Below the pieces are notes generated by a model, which did not search any database, was not told the origin of the DNA, and was given only the letters and a program-made list of their open reading frames with translations. From JABACD01 sp047639675 (GTDB lineage Bacteria; Planctomycetota; UBA1135; GCA-002686595), in NCBI GenBank assembly GCA_047639675.1, contig JBLIOI010000003.1, forward strand, positions 1 through 64,000: 64,000 nt of DNA. Direction: 5' to 3'. The position numbers and the translations under genes were made by a program. This document shows positions 35,940-44,102 of this stretch, in pieces; position 1 is the first letter of the stretch; each line of letters starts with the position of its first letter.

Positions 35940-37973
35940 ATGCTTCTCGAAATACCTCTAGCTCTAGCTCTCTCGTTCTGCGTCCAAGATGGTGAGCCGG
36001 TCTTCGAACAGGAACTTGCGCGCATCGAAGTCAAGATGGCGGACGGCAATTGGGACTCGGCACGCATTCAGCTACGCAATGTACTCGAGTCCCATGCGCA
36101 TGAGAGCTACGTGCTGGGGCATTTGGGCGAGATCGAATTGGCCCTGAAGCGTTGTTCCTTTTGGGGCGCTCGCGAGGACGCCGGAGTGAACTCGTTTTTT
36201 CAAAGTGAACTACTCAGCTACGATCCGGGGCAGGGAAGAATCAAGCTACGCTCGAAGGAAGGTGAGCAGCATGACTTCGTTCAACTTGGGTCGGCCTTGG
36301 TCCACAAGGTCGAGTTTGACGGGCCCTATTCAATAGAGATCGAACACTCGCAAGCTCGCCCCATGCTGGTTTGCGCAACACCTCAATCTTCAGTTCAAGT
36401 CAGCTTCAGCGAAACGGGTGAAGCGAACAAAAAGACAACAGGACGGCGGGTCACGATCTATTCGACGCTTCCCGACAGGAGTGGCAAAGCGGTCAATAAG
36501 GAGTCCTCGAAGGATTTCACCAGCGGCGCCTTGTCGGATTCCTACAAGACCAAGGTCTACGTGACTCAAAGTTCAATCAGCGCTTCCTTCGATGGTCGGA
36601 AGCAGTTCTCCATTCCAAAGCCCCGCGACCTATGGGGACAAGTCGCGCTTGGCCTCGGCGACCTTATGGGAACTGTCGTGGTCGAAGGAGTCGCCAAGCA
36701 ATGGATTCAGAAGGAACGGGACAAGCTATTCAGAGCGGGATGGCCAGAGCTTGAAAGGGACTGGAAGCTCGACGATCACTTGCCAATCTGGATGGCGGGC
36801 GCACTGAAGAAGAGTACAAGAGCCGCTCCCCGCGCGAGCTTGGCGGGTGGTGTAGCCCTTCTTGAACTCTCGCAGACTTTACTTCCGGTTTGGAACGCAG
36901 CTGTCGCGGCGATGAATAAAGGTGACTACAAGATGGTCCTCGCGAACACGGCCCAACTCTTAGCCAGCGAACCGGACCTAGCTGACGCCGCCTACTTACG
37001 CGCGCAAGCTTTCAATGCACTACGCAGACGCCCCGAGGCAATCCTTGCCTTGACCAGGTGCAGTTCGCACTCCCCGGCGCACCTCTTGGGCATGAAGTAC
37101 TTGGCGCGACTGTACCTGGTCAGCGGCCAGTTCGAGAAGGTCCTCGATACAGTCGCCCAAGCCGTCGCAGCGGGAACGGCTCCAGGAGAATTTCAGTCGA
37201 TCGCGGTCACGGCAAGTAAGGCGATCCATGGTCCCATCTGGAATGAGAAGCACAGCCACTCTACCAGGCACTACCAAGTTTCTTCGGACATCTCCGAAGA
37301 GCGCTGTCGAGAGGTAGCGATTGAACTTGAGGAAGCATTCCAGCACATCTCCAGGCGCATGGGTAGAACGCCGCGCGCAAGCGGTTCCAAGTTTCAGGTC
37401 TTCGTATTCGCTGGACAAGCGAGCTACCTCGATTACATCGCGCAAGTCTTCGAAGGCCGCGGAGAGTTCACTCAAGGCATGTACTCCCCCTTCTTGAAAC
37501 AGCTCCTCGTCCTGGATTCAGGCTCACGGGAGACCTTCTTCCACACGGTACGCCACGAGTGCTTTCACCAATACTTCGATGCCATCCTCGACGAGCCGCC
37601 GATTTGGCTCAACGAGGGATTGGCCGAATACTATGCGTCCGCGCGAAGTAGCGCAGGCAACTGGCGTGATGGGCGTGTCAATGAGTATCGCTTGGAACAC
37701 CTGAAGGCTTCACCCAACTTGAAACCCCTCTCGAGCTTCTTGCACATAGAGTCGGACGCATTCATGCAAGATGGCGCCAACAACTACGCGCAGTCTTGGG
37801 GGTTGGTCCACTACTTGCGCCACTCTTCTGTGGCGAACAAGGCTCGCTATGACCGACTAATGAAAGGGCTCTTGGGTGACTCTAGCAACCAGGAAGCTAT
37901 CGACGCAGCCTTCAGCCTAAGTGAATTGAAAACGATCGACCGCCAACTCGCGGCTTACATCCAGAAACTATGA
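35940..37973 (+). CDS. Exported DUF1570-type metallopeptidase with TPR-like region
   Basis: 677 aa with a short signal sequence (LLEIPLALALSFC). TPR-like helices occur at about 20-60 and 315-410 (MNKGDYKMVLANTAQLLASE, RAQAFNALRRRPEAILALTRC). The C-terminal peptidase-MA/DUF1570 domain (about 440-677) shows the zinc motif HECFH within TVRHECFHQYFD and the downstream glutamate in WLNEGLAEYYAS, the gluzincin arrangement HExxH...E. The middle part (about 80-250) is beta-rich and unassigned. Such proteins are common in Planctomycetota; substrates are unknown. The stop overlaps the next ATG (ATGA). Confidence 0.85.
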   Translation: MLLEIPLALALSFCVQDGEPVFEQELARIEVKMADGNWDSARIQLRNVLESHAHESYVLGHLGEIELALKRCSFWGAREDAGVNSFFQSELLSYDPGQGRIKLRSKEGEQHDFVQLGSALVHKVEFDGPYSIEIEHSQARPMLVCATPQSSVQVSFSETGEANKKTTGRRVTIYSTLPDRSGKAVNKESSKDFTSGALSDSYKTKVYVTQSSISASFDGRKQFSIPKPRDLWGQVALGLGDLMGTVVVEGVAKQWIQKERDKLFRAGWPELERDWKLDDHLPIWMAGALKKSTRAAPRASLAGGVALLELSQTLLPVWNAAVAAMNKGDYKMVLANTAQLLASEPDLADAAYLRAQAFNALRRRPEAILALTRCSSHSPAHLLGMKYLARLYLVSGQFEKVLDTVAQAVAAGTAPGEFQSIAVTASKAIHGPIWNEKHSHSTRHYQVSSDISEERCREVAIELEEAFQHISRRMGRTPRASGSKFQVFVFAGQASYLDYIAQVFEGRGEFTQGMYSPFLKQLLVLDSGSRETFFHTVRHECFHQYFDAILDEPPIWLNEGLAEYYASARSSAGNWRDGRVNEYRLEHLKASPNLKPLSSFLHIESDAFMQDGANNYAQSWGLVHYLRHSSVANKARYDRLMKGLLGDSSNQEAIDAAFSLSELKTIDRQLAAYIQKL

Positions 37974-39382
37974 GTTCCGTCTTACTACTCGACCTCGTCG
38001 GATTGACGCCGCGCATGATCGGCGAATCGACGCCGCATCTCGCGGCCCTCGCCAAACGTGGCGCTTGTGCTCCTATGACAAGCGTCTTGCCTGCGGTCAC
38101 TTGCAGTGCACAAGCCACCATGTTGACGGGACTAGCCCCGGATGAACATGGCATCGTTGGCAATGGTTGGCTCGACCCGGCGACAATGGAACCGGGACTG
38201 TGGCGACAATCGAACCGCCTAATCAGCGGCGAGTTGCTCTACGAGGCGGCGCGCAAGCGCGACCCAAACTTCACCTGTGCCAAGCTGTTCTGGTGGTTCA
38301 ACATGGGCGCCAAGGTCGATTGGTCGATAACTCCACGCCCGTTCTATTGCGCGGATGGACTCAAGGTCTTGGCTACCTATTCCGCCCCAGCGAGCTTCGG
38401 CGCGCAGCTCGAAGAAGAGTTTGGCCCCTTCCCCTTCTTTGACTTCTGGGGACCGAAAGCAGGGCTCCCGTCGAGCCGTTGGATCACTGACATCACGATG
38501 CGCACCATGCAACGTGAGCGTCCCAGCTTGACGCTGGCCTACCTGCCGCACCTCGACTATGACTTTCAACGTTACGGTCCCGATGATGAGCGCTGCGCGC
38601 GCGCTGTCGTCGAACTCGATGGATTGGTCGGCGAACTCGTCAAGGTTGCTGACGACTGTGACATGGCGGTCGTTGCCGTCAGCGAGTATGGGATCGCCGC
38701 AGCCAATACTCCTGTACACATCAATCGCGCCCTGCGAAGCGCTGGGCTGCTCGAAGTTCGTCAGTCTCCACGCGGAGAGGAACTCGATCCTTACGCCAGT
38801 CGCGCCTTCGCCCTAGTCGATCATCAACTTGCTCACGTCTACACGCGCGATGCAGAGAGTGAGCAGGCCGCGTCGGAGTGCTTGCGTAATCTCGCTGGCG
38901 TCGAGCAACTCTGGACCGGATCCCAGCGCAGCGAAATTGGCCTCGACCACGAGCGCGCAGGCGACATTGTAGTTCTCGCCAAGGACGGTGCTTGGTTCAC
39001 CTACTATTACTGGCTCGACGAATCTGAGCGGCCAGATTTCGCGACGACCGTCGACATCCACTCGAAGCCTGGTTACGACCCGGTCGAGTTGTTTGTCGAT
39101 CCTAAACTCAAATTACCCGTGGCCCGCATTGCAAGGCGCGTGCTGCAGAAGAAACTTGGCTTTCGCTATCTGATGGATGTCATCCCAACGGACGCCAGCT
39201 TGATCGGCGGAAGCCACGGGCGCCACGCCGCTGACGTGCTGGATGGCCCCGTGTTCCTCTCTTCCCTCCCTTGGGGAAAGTGCGGTCGGAAGCCAGAGGA
39301 TGGGCAGGTAGTCATGACTTCGGTTAAGGAGCGTGTGCTCAGCATCCTAGCCGGAGAGGTCGATGAGTCGACTTGCAAATAA
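37970..39382 (+). CDS. Type I phosphodiesterase/nucleotide pyrophosphatase-family protein
   Basis: 470 aa, alkaline-phosphatase superfamily. The N-terminal metal-site Asp is in LLLDLVGL, and the nucleophile Thr is in the segment SVLPAVTCSAQATMLTGLAPDEHGIVGNG. Later ligands are YLPHLDYDFQRYGP and the His-containing IGGSHGRHA. No signal peptide is visible, so it is probably cytoplasmic, unlike eukaryotic ENPPs. It would hydrolyse phosphodiesters or pyrophosphate bonds; the substrate is unknown. It is translationally coupled (ATGA) to the DUF1570 peptidase gene. Confidence 0.85.
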   Translation: MSSVLLLDLVGLTPRMIGESTPHLAALAKRGACAPMTSVLPAVTCSAQATMLTGLAPDEHGIVGNGWLDPATMEPGLWRQSNRLISGELLYEAARKRDPNFTCAKLFWWFNMGAKVDWSITPRPFYCADGLKVLATYSAPASFGAQLEEEFGPFPFFDFWGPKAGLPSSRWITDITMRTMQRERPSLTLAYLPHLDYDFQRYGPDDERCARAVVELDGLVGELVKVADDCDMAVVAVSEYGIAAANTPVHINRALRSAGLLEVRQSPRGEELDPYASRAFALVDHQLAHVYTRDAESEQAASECLRNLAGVEQLWTGSQRSEIGLDHERAGDIVVLAKDGAWFTYYYWLDESERPDFATTVDIHSKPGYDPVELFVDPKLKLPVARIARRVLQKKLGFRYLMDVIPTDASLIGGSHGRHAADVLDGPVFLSSLPWGKCGRKPEDGQVVMTSVKERVLSILAGEVDESTCK

Positions 39383-39401
39383 TCTCAACTCGTCACCTGT
39401 C

Positions 39402-39538
39402 GGCCCCTTGTCGATTCTGATAACGCAGGCGATCTCCCTGGCCGCCCCGGATGCCAATATCCACAAAGTGCCGTCAGAGAACGAGGTCATGCCAAGTGGT
39501 TTGGGGCTGTTGGCGAATGGAATCATGAAGGTTCCAGG
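39402..39538 (+). repeat. Degenerate intergenic repeat, copy A
   Basis: Shares four exact words in the same order with copy B at 63511-63635: GGCCCCTT (39402), AAAGTGCCG (39465), GAGAACGAG (39477) and GGCGAATGGA (39512). Each copy sits directly upstream of a plus-strand gene. A minus-strand ORF of 73 codons spans this copy but is broken in copy B. Confidence 0.6.
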
Positions 39539-39539
39539 G

Positions 39540-39545
39540 TAAGCT
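39540..39545 (+). promoter_or_regulatory. Candidate leaderless -10 box (TAAGCT)
   Basis: Ends 7 nt before the ATG at 39553, at the edge of repeat copy A. Confidence 0.35.
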
Positions 39546-39552
39546 GACCTCC

Positions 39553-39981
39553 ATGCCCCCCCTTGCACGACGTTTCCTGAAGACCGCGATTGCGATGGGC
39601 ATCCTGGCGGTCTTGACGGGGATGCACATGGCCAGCGCGCTACACCTGGGCCACGGTCAAATGCATCGTTACTACGCTTCCGCCCACACCCACCTCATGT
39701 TGGTGGGCTCGGCGATGATGGTCTGCATGGGGCTGGCAATTTGGAAGCTTCCCCAGGCACCGGCGGGGTCGCGCCACAGGCCGGGACTCGACGTCCTCGC
39801 CTATTGGCTTGTGACGATTTGCTCCCTCGGACGTTTCACTTTCGAGTGCTGGGTTGGCTATCTGAACCCGGAACCCGCCTGGATGCATCAAGTGATCCAT
39901 GCCTCTTCCTTCGTCCAGGGTCTCGGTCTGATCCTGTTCATGGTCAATCAGTGGCCCCGGATTTCTGGTCCGGCAAATTGA
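39553..39981 (+). CDS. Small four-helix membrane protein resembling a haem-copper oxidase fragment
   Basis: 142 aa with four predicted membrane helices (about 10-32, 43-65, 80-100, 112-135). The segment YASAHTHLMLVGSAMMVCMGLAIW resembles the helix of cbb3-type oxidase and NorB subunits that begins with a haem-ligand His (HTHLxLVG). His residues also occur at HMASALHLGHGQMH and MHQVIHA. It may bind haem or act as a membrane cofactor carrier; this is inference from a short motif. No oxidase genes are nearby. Confidence 0.65.
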   Translation: MPPLARRFLKTAIAMGILAVLTGMHMASALHLGHGQMHRYYASAHTHLMLVGSAMMVCMGLAIWKLPQAPAGSRHRPGLDVLAYWLVTICSLGRFTFECWVGYLNPEPAWMHQVIHASSFVQGLGLILFMVNQWPRISGPAN

Positions 39982-40217
39982 CTGGCGACGAATTTCGCGC
40001 CTAAATCAGGCGCCACAATCGCTGTTTTTTGAGCTCATCTGAGCATCCCCCTCACGGTTATGCAGTTTCCTGCAAAAAGGCGAACATTCGGTTACTCTCA
40101 AGACTCTAAGTAATAGGGGGTCGGCCTGACCGTACGGGCCCATCCATGGATTCAGCACCGGGGAATTCGATTCCGCATTCACACGCCTCATTAAAGACGG
40201 CGAGCGATTCCCCCCCC

Positions 40218-40225
40218 GGAGGAGA
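40218..40225 (+). promoter_or_regulatory. Strong Shine-Dalgarno GGAGGAGA
   Basis: Lies 6 nt before the ATG at 40232 and fixes the start of the beta-propeller gene. It is unusually strong for this window. Confidence 0.75.
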
Positions 40226-40231
40226 GACTTG

Positions 40232-42793
40232 ATGAATTACACGATGATTATTGCCGTAGGCCACAAGGCCATGGCCGCCACCGCACTTGCATTCTGCTTT
40301 GCTAGCGCACATGGCCAGGAATTCGAGGTTCCGATCGACCTACAGTCTGGGGTTACCGCTCAACTCGAGCCCACAGGCCCCCAAGGCACCAGCTTGATCC
40401 TCGAGAGTACGGAAGTCCCCTTCCGCTTTCTCAACGTGGGGACCCTTGCGGGGGCCCCGGACGGCACGGGGACCCTTGTGCGCGTAAATACGGAAACTGG
40501 CGAAGTCATCGGCGAATACCGATCTGCTCCCTTGGGCCTTGCCACGAATCCCTCGCGTACCTCGATCGATTCGTACGGCAATGTCTGGGTTGGAAATCGC
40601 GACATCGAACGCATCGACGAGATCGGCTCAGTAGTCAAGATCGGCTTGGTCGTCGGCGGCAAGCGCTGTGACGAAGATGGCATCAACGATCCGAACGGAG
40701 CTTACTTGCGTCCGCCCTTCTTATACTCGACGGCGATCGATCGCGATGGCGACGGACTGATTCGCACCTCCCTCGGTCTTGGCGATGTGTTGGATTGGAA
40801 TGCCGTGACAGATAGCGATGGCGGTGACACTGCTTACGTCGAGGATGCGATTGACGAGTGCATTCTGATCTACCAACGAGTTCCCGGCCCGCTACTCCGT
40901 CACATCTCAGTTGACGGCACAGGTGACGTTTGGGTCGGCGACACTCCGGAGAATACTTCCAAGCTCGTCAAGCTGAGCGGCGAGAGTGGTGCGATTCTCA
41001 CAGAAATTGAAGGGCTCGGTTGTGTAGGAATCGGGGGGCTTGTGGACAGCTCTGGAGTTGTTTGGTCTGCGAACAACACATCACAAAAGCTGATGCGTTT
41101 TGACCCCACCAATCAAGCGAACACGCTCTGTATTCCAATCCCGTCCACTCATGGATTGAGCTTGGACAACCAGGGCTTCATCTGGAACAGCCAACACAGT
41201 GCGCGCGCGGTCTCGAAGATCGCTCCGGATGGAACAGTTGTTTTCCAAAACAAGCCTGTGGCTGGCGCCAGCGTCCTACGCGGCATGGTCAACACTCAGG
41301 AGGGACACGTTTGGATCGCTGACAGCACCCAAGACGTCGTTTTCCGTCTCGACAACAGCGGCGACGCGGTAGGCTCGCCGATTCCCGTAGGCATTCGCCC
41401 AACCACGGTCAGCGTCGACGGCCACGGGGACGTTTGGGTTGCTTGCAAGGATTCGGACGAACTGCAACGCATCAATCCCTTACTGGGTAACAGTGGTGCG
41501 GTCGATTTGACGGTCCCGCTGACTCCAGGTTCCGCACCGCAAGGCTATGGCGAGATGACCGGTAACATTGCCATGAACTGGGCCGTCCAACGCGGCTACT
41601 TCACTGGAAGGTATGACAGCGGATCGGATGGCACGCTTTGGATCTCTTCCGATTGGGTAGCCGACATGCCAATGGGTTCTTCGATTCGGGCCACTCTCCG
41701 GAGCGCCGATACCGAAGAAGAGCTGGTGCTAACGGAATCAATCCCCGTGATCTCCGGTGAAGAATTCAGCGCCTTGGGCCGCTTCGTCGAGGTCCAGCTC
41801 AAGCTAATCTCGTCACAGAACTCGCATCTCTCGCCGATCCTGCACAGTTTGACCGTCAGCGGCGAGCTTGCCGGCATTGCCTGCGAAGAGCCGAACCGTC
41901 GCACTCCCGGAAGCCTCCTGCTCTTTCCCGTATACCGCAGCGGGAACGGCCAGCTTTCGGTACTTACTGTCACGAACACCGCTTCGACAGAAATTGACGT
42001 CGAGTACGTGTACATCAACAAAGTTAACTGCAGCGAATTCAATCGGACGGAGACCTTGACTGCCAACGACACCTTGACTTTGCTCTCGGCAGGCCACAAC
42101 CCGGCACAGAGTGAAGAGGGTTTCCTCTACGTCTTCGCCAAGCAAGGGAACCAGGCAGCAACGCACAACGACCTGATCGGTCAAGAACTCCTACTCAACG
42201 GCTACCTGAGCATCGACTACTCGATCAATGCTGTAGCCTTCGAAGGCATCGGAGAGAACGGGTTGACGGACATTGATTCCGATGGAACCCGCGATTTGGA
42301 TGGACTTGAATATTCCATGGCCCCCGATGCGCTGCTCATACCGCGTTTCTTTGGTCAAGCTGATGAGATTTCGCAGCTCGAATTTCAATCACGCCTGATC
42401 TTGATTTCCTTGGCTGGTGGACCCGAGTTCAGCACGATTGTTGATCTCCTGATCTACAACGACAACGAGCAAGTCTTCTCCGCCGAACACGAATTCACCT
42501 GTTGGGCTAACCCGACGCTGATCGAGTTGAGCAATGCCTTTTCGGGCAATTTCTTGCGGAACAGCACAAACCATGCCCCGGACGAGATCATCGGAGCACC
42601 GACCGTAGAAACGGGCTGGTTCCGAATCGATGGCAGTTCAGCAAGTTCAAGCGCCACCTCGATTCAAGATCCGGCGATTTATGCCGTCCTAATCGATTTC
42701 TTGGCCGGGCGGGCAAGCGCCGACCTGCCCTTTGAGATGTGCTCACAAGAGGGTGGCGGATTGATGCATTCGGGGCTTCACGGGGACGACTAG
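40232..42793 (+). CDS. Secreted beta-propeller protein (virginiamycin-lyase/NHL-like repeats)
   Basis: 853 aa with a signal peptide cleaved near AHG-QEF. Residues about 60-420 contain repeated blades of the type SVDGTGDVWVGDTPENTSKL, SSGVVWSANN, QGFIWNSQ, EGHVWIADS and GHGDVWVACKDSD, as in Vgb/streptogramin-lyase-like propellers. Asp-rich calcium-binding-like loops occur in DRDGDGLIRTS and DIDSDGTRDLDG. Residues about 550-850 form a beta-rich tail with no recognised family. It probably acts at the cell surface or extracellularly; no catalytic motif seen. The 250-bp upstream gap includes AT-rich TAAGTAAT near 40107. Confidence 0.75.
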   Translation: MNYTMIIAVGHKAMAATALAFCFASAHGQEFEVPIDLQSGVTAQLEPTGPQGTSLILESTEVPFRFLNVGTLAGAPDGTGTLVRVNTETGEVIGEYRSAPLGLATNPSRTSIDSYGNVWVGNRDIERIDEIGSVVKIGLVVGGKRCDEDGINDPNGAYLRPPFLYSTAIDRDGDGLIRTSLGLGDVLDWNAVTDSDGGDTAYVEDAIDECILIYQRVPGPLLRHISVDGTGDVWVGDTPENTSKLVKLSGESGAILTEIEGLGCVGIGGLVDSSGVVWSANNTSQKLMRFDPTNQANTLCIPIPSTHGLSLDNQGFIWNSQHSARAVSKIAPDGTVVFQNKPVAGASVLRGMVNTQEGHVWIADSTQDVVFRLDNSGDAVGSPIPVGIRPTTVSVDGHGDVWVACKDSDELQRINPLLGNSGAVDLTVPLTPGSAPQGYGEMTGNIAMNWAVQRGYFTGRYDSGSDGTLWISSDWVADMPMGSSIRATLRSADTEEELVLTESIPVISGEEFSALGRFVEVQLKLISSQNSHLSPILHSLTVSGELAGIACEEPNRRTPGSLLLFPVYRSGNGQLSVLTVTNTASTEIDVEYVYINKVNCSEFNRTETLTANDTLTLLSAGHNPAQSEEGFLYVFAKQGNQAATHNDLIGQELLLNGYLSIDYSINAVAFEGIGENGLTDIDSDGTRDLDGLEYSMAPDALLIPRFFGQADEISQLEFQSRLILISLAGGPEFSTIVDLLIYNDNEQVFSAEHEFTCWANPTLIELSNAFSGNFLRNSTNHAPDEIIGAPTVETGWFRIDGSSASSSATSIQDPAIYAVLIDFLAGRASADLPFEMCSQEGGGLMHSGLHGDD

Positions 42794-42808
42794 TCGGCTC
42801 GGGCGCAG

Positions 42809-42814
42809 TATGCT
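42809..42814 (+). promoter_or_regulatory. Candidate leaderless -10 box (TATGCT)
   Basis: Ends 8 nt before the ATG at 42823; no Shine-Dalgarno. Confidence 0.4.
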
Positions 42815-42822
42815 CTGCGCCC

Positions 42823-44058
42823 ATGTCCCAATCGATTTCAGCGCACGGTAGCGAAGGCGCCGAAGACGGTCGCGCCTTCCTGGTTCGACTCGGCGAGACT
42901 TTGCACGCGCACGGTACCCCGGCCATGCGACTTGAAAGCGCCCTGTCAGAGTGCGCTATAAAGTTGGGGATCCACGGTCAGTTTCTATCGACTCCGACAT
43001 CCCTGCTTTTTGGTTTCGGCGAGGGCTCTGCTCAGCGCACACACCTCGCGCGCATCCAACCGGGTGACGTGGACATTGGAAAGCTCGCGGACTTGGATGA
43101 GGTCATCGAGAACATCCTCGATGGATCGATCGGTGCGACGCAGGCTCTCGAGCGCGTCAGAGAAATCTGCGTAGCCCCGCGGCGCTACCCAACCTGGACA
43201 GTGATTCCAGCCTTTGGCTTGGCGGCGGGGACGGCCGCCTGCTTCTTCAAAGGAAGCGCTGAGGACATCGTACTTTCGACCTTGGCTGGCTTTGGGGTTG
43301 GCCTACTCGCACTACTCGTGGGTGGTCGCAGTCGCGCTGTCCTGATCTTCGAGAGCATCGCTGCTTTCTGCGCAACGATAGTTGGGGTTATCGCTGCTTC
43401 GTATAGCGCCGAAGTCTCCAGCAGCATCATCACCCTCAGCGTTTTGATCGTGCTTGTCCCCGGATTGACTCTAACCGTTGCGATCAGCGAATTGGCGACG
43501 CGTCACTTGGTGGCGGGCACGGCTCGGCTAGCGTGGGCTGCAACCATTTTCCTATCCATCGCACTTGGCGTGGGAACAGGTCGCGCCATGCAGCGACTCT
43601 TTCCGCCCCTCGAGCGAGTCGCCTCGAGTGAGGAGTTGCCAATGTGGGCAACCATAATTGCACTCGCATTGGCGCCCCTAGCCTTCGCGATTCTATTCCG
43701 AGCACGCCGGCGCGACCTGCCTTGGGTACTCGTGGCCGGATGGTTGGGTTTCCTCGGTTCGCGCGCAGGTACGCTCGTCCTCGGGCCCGAGCTCGGTGTA
43801 CTGCTCGGCTCTTTTGCCGTCGGCTTGGCCTCGAATCTCTACACGCGCTTTATGAATCGGCCAGCCGTGGTGATTCAAGTTCCCGGGATCATGCTGCTCG
43901 TTCCAGGCTCGATCGGCTTTAGGAGCATGAACGCGCTCTTAGACAACGATGTGCTAACCGGGGTCGAAGCAGCCTTCAGCATGGCTCAAGTGGGCGGCGC
44001 TCTAGTCGGCGGACTGCTCTTCGCGGAAGCGCTCTTGCGCCCGCGACGCAGTCTCTGA
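42823..44058 (+). CDS. Threonine/serine exporter-family membrane protein (ThrE, DUF1212)
   Basis: 411 aa. The N-terminal cytoplasmic domain (about 1-120) has the ThrE pattern FLVRLGETLHAHGTPAMRLESAL and FLSTPTSLLFGFGEG. About ten membrane helices follow, with VPGLTLTVAISELATRHLVAGTARL and a second half ending VIQVPGIMLLVPGSIGFRSMNALL. ThrE of Corynebacterium exports threonine and serine by proton antiport, with both domains in one chain as here; E. coli-like YjjP/YjjB split them. The substrate here is unproven. The longer ORF from 42739 overlaps the upstream gene and is not preferred. Converges with the next gene. Confidence 0.88.
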   Translation: MSQSISAHGSEGAEDGRAFLVRLGETLHAHGTPAMRLESALSECAIKLGIHGQFLSTPTSLLFGFGEGSAQRTHLARIQPGDVDIGKLADLDEVIENILDGSIGATQALERVREICVAPRRYPTWTVIPAFGLAAGTAACFFKGSAEDIVLSTLAGFGVGLLALLVGGRSRAVLIFESIAAFCATIVGVIAASYSAEVSSSIITLSVLIVLVPGLTLTVAISELATRHLVAGTARLAWAATIFLSIALGVGTGRAMQRLFPPLERVASSEELPMWATIIALALAPLAFAILFRARRRDLPWVLVAGWLGFLGSRAGTLVLGPELGVLLGSFAVGLASNLYTRFMNRPAVVIQVPGIMLLVPGSIGFRSMNALLDNDVLTGVEAAFSMAQVGGALVGGLLFAEALLRPRRSL

Positions 44059-44102
44059 CGAAACCCTGTAAATCCGCCGAGACTGCGCCGCTTGCCTCCC
44101 CA

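Noticed and set aside
39347..39568. 73-codon minus-strand ORF across the gap between the phosphodiesterase and four-helix protein genes
   Set aside because: It overlaps both neighbours, has no start signal, and its counterpart in repeat copy B is not preserved. Treated as part of the repeat.
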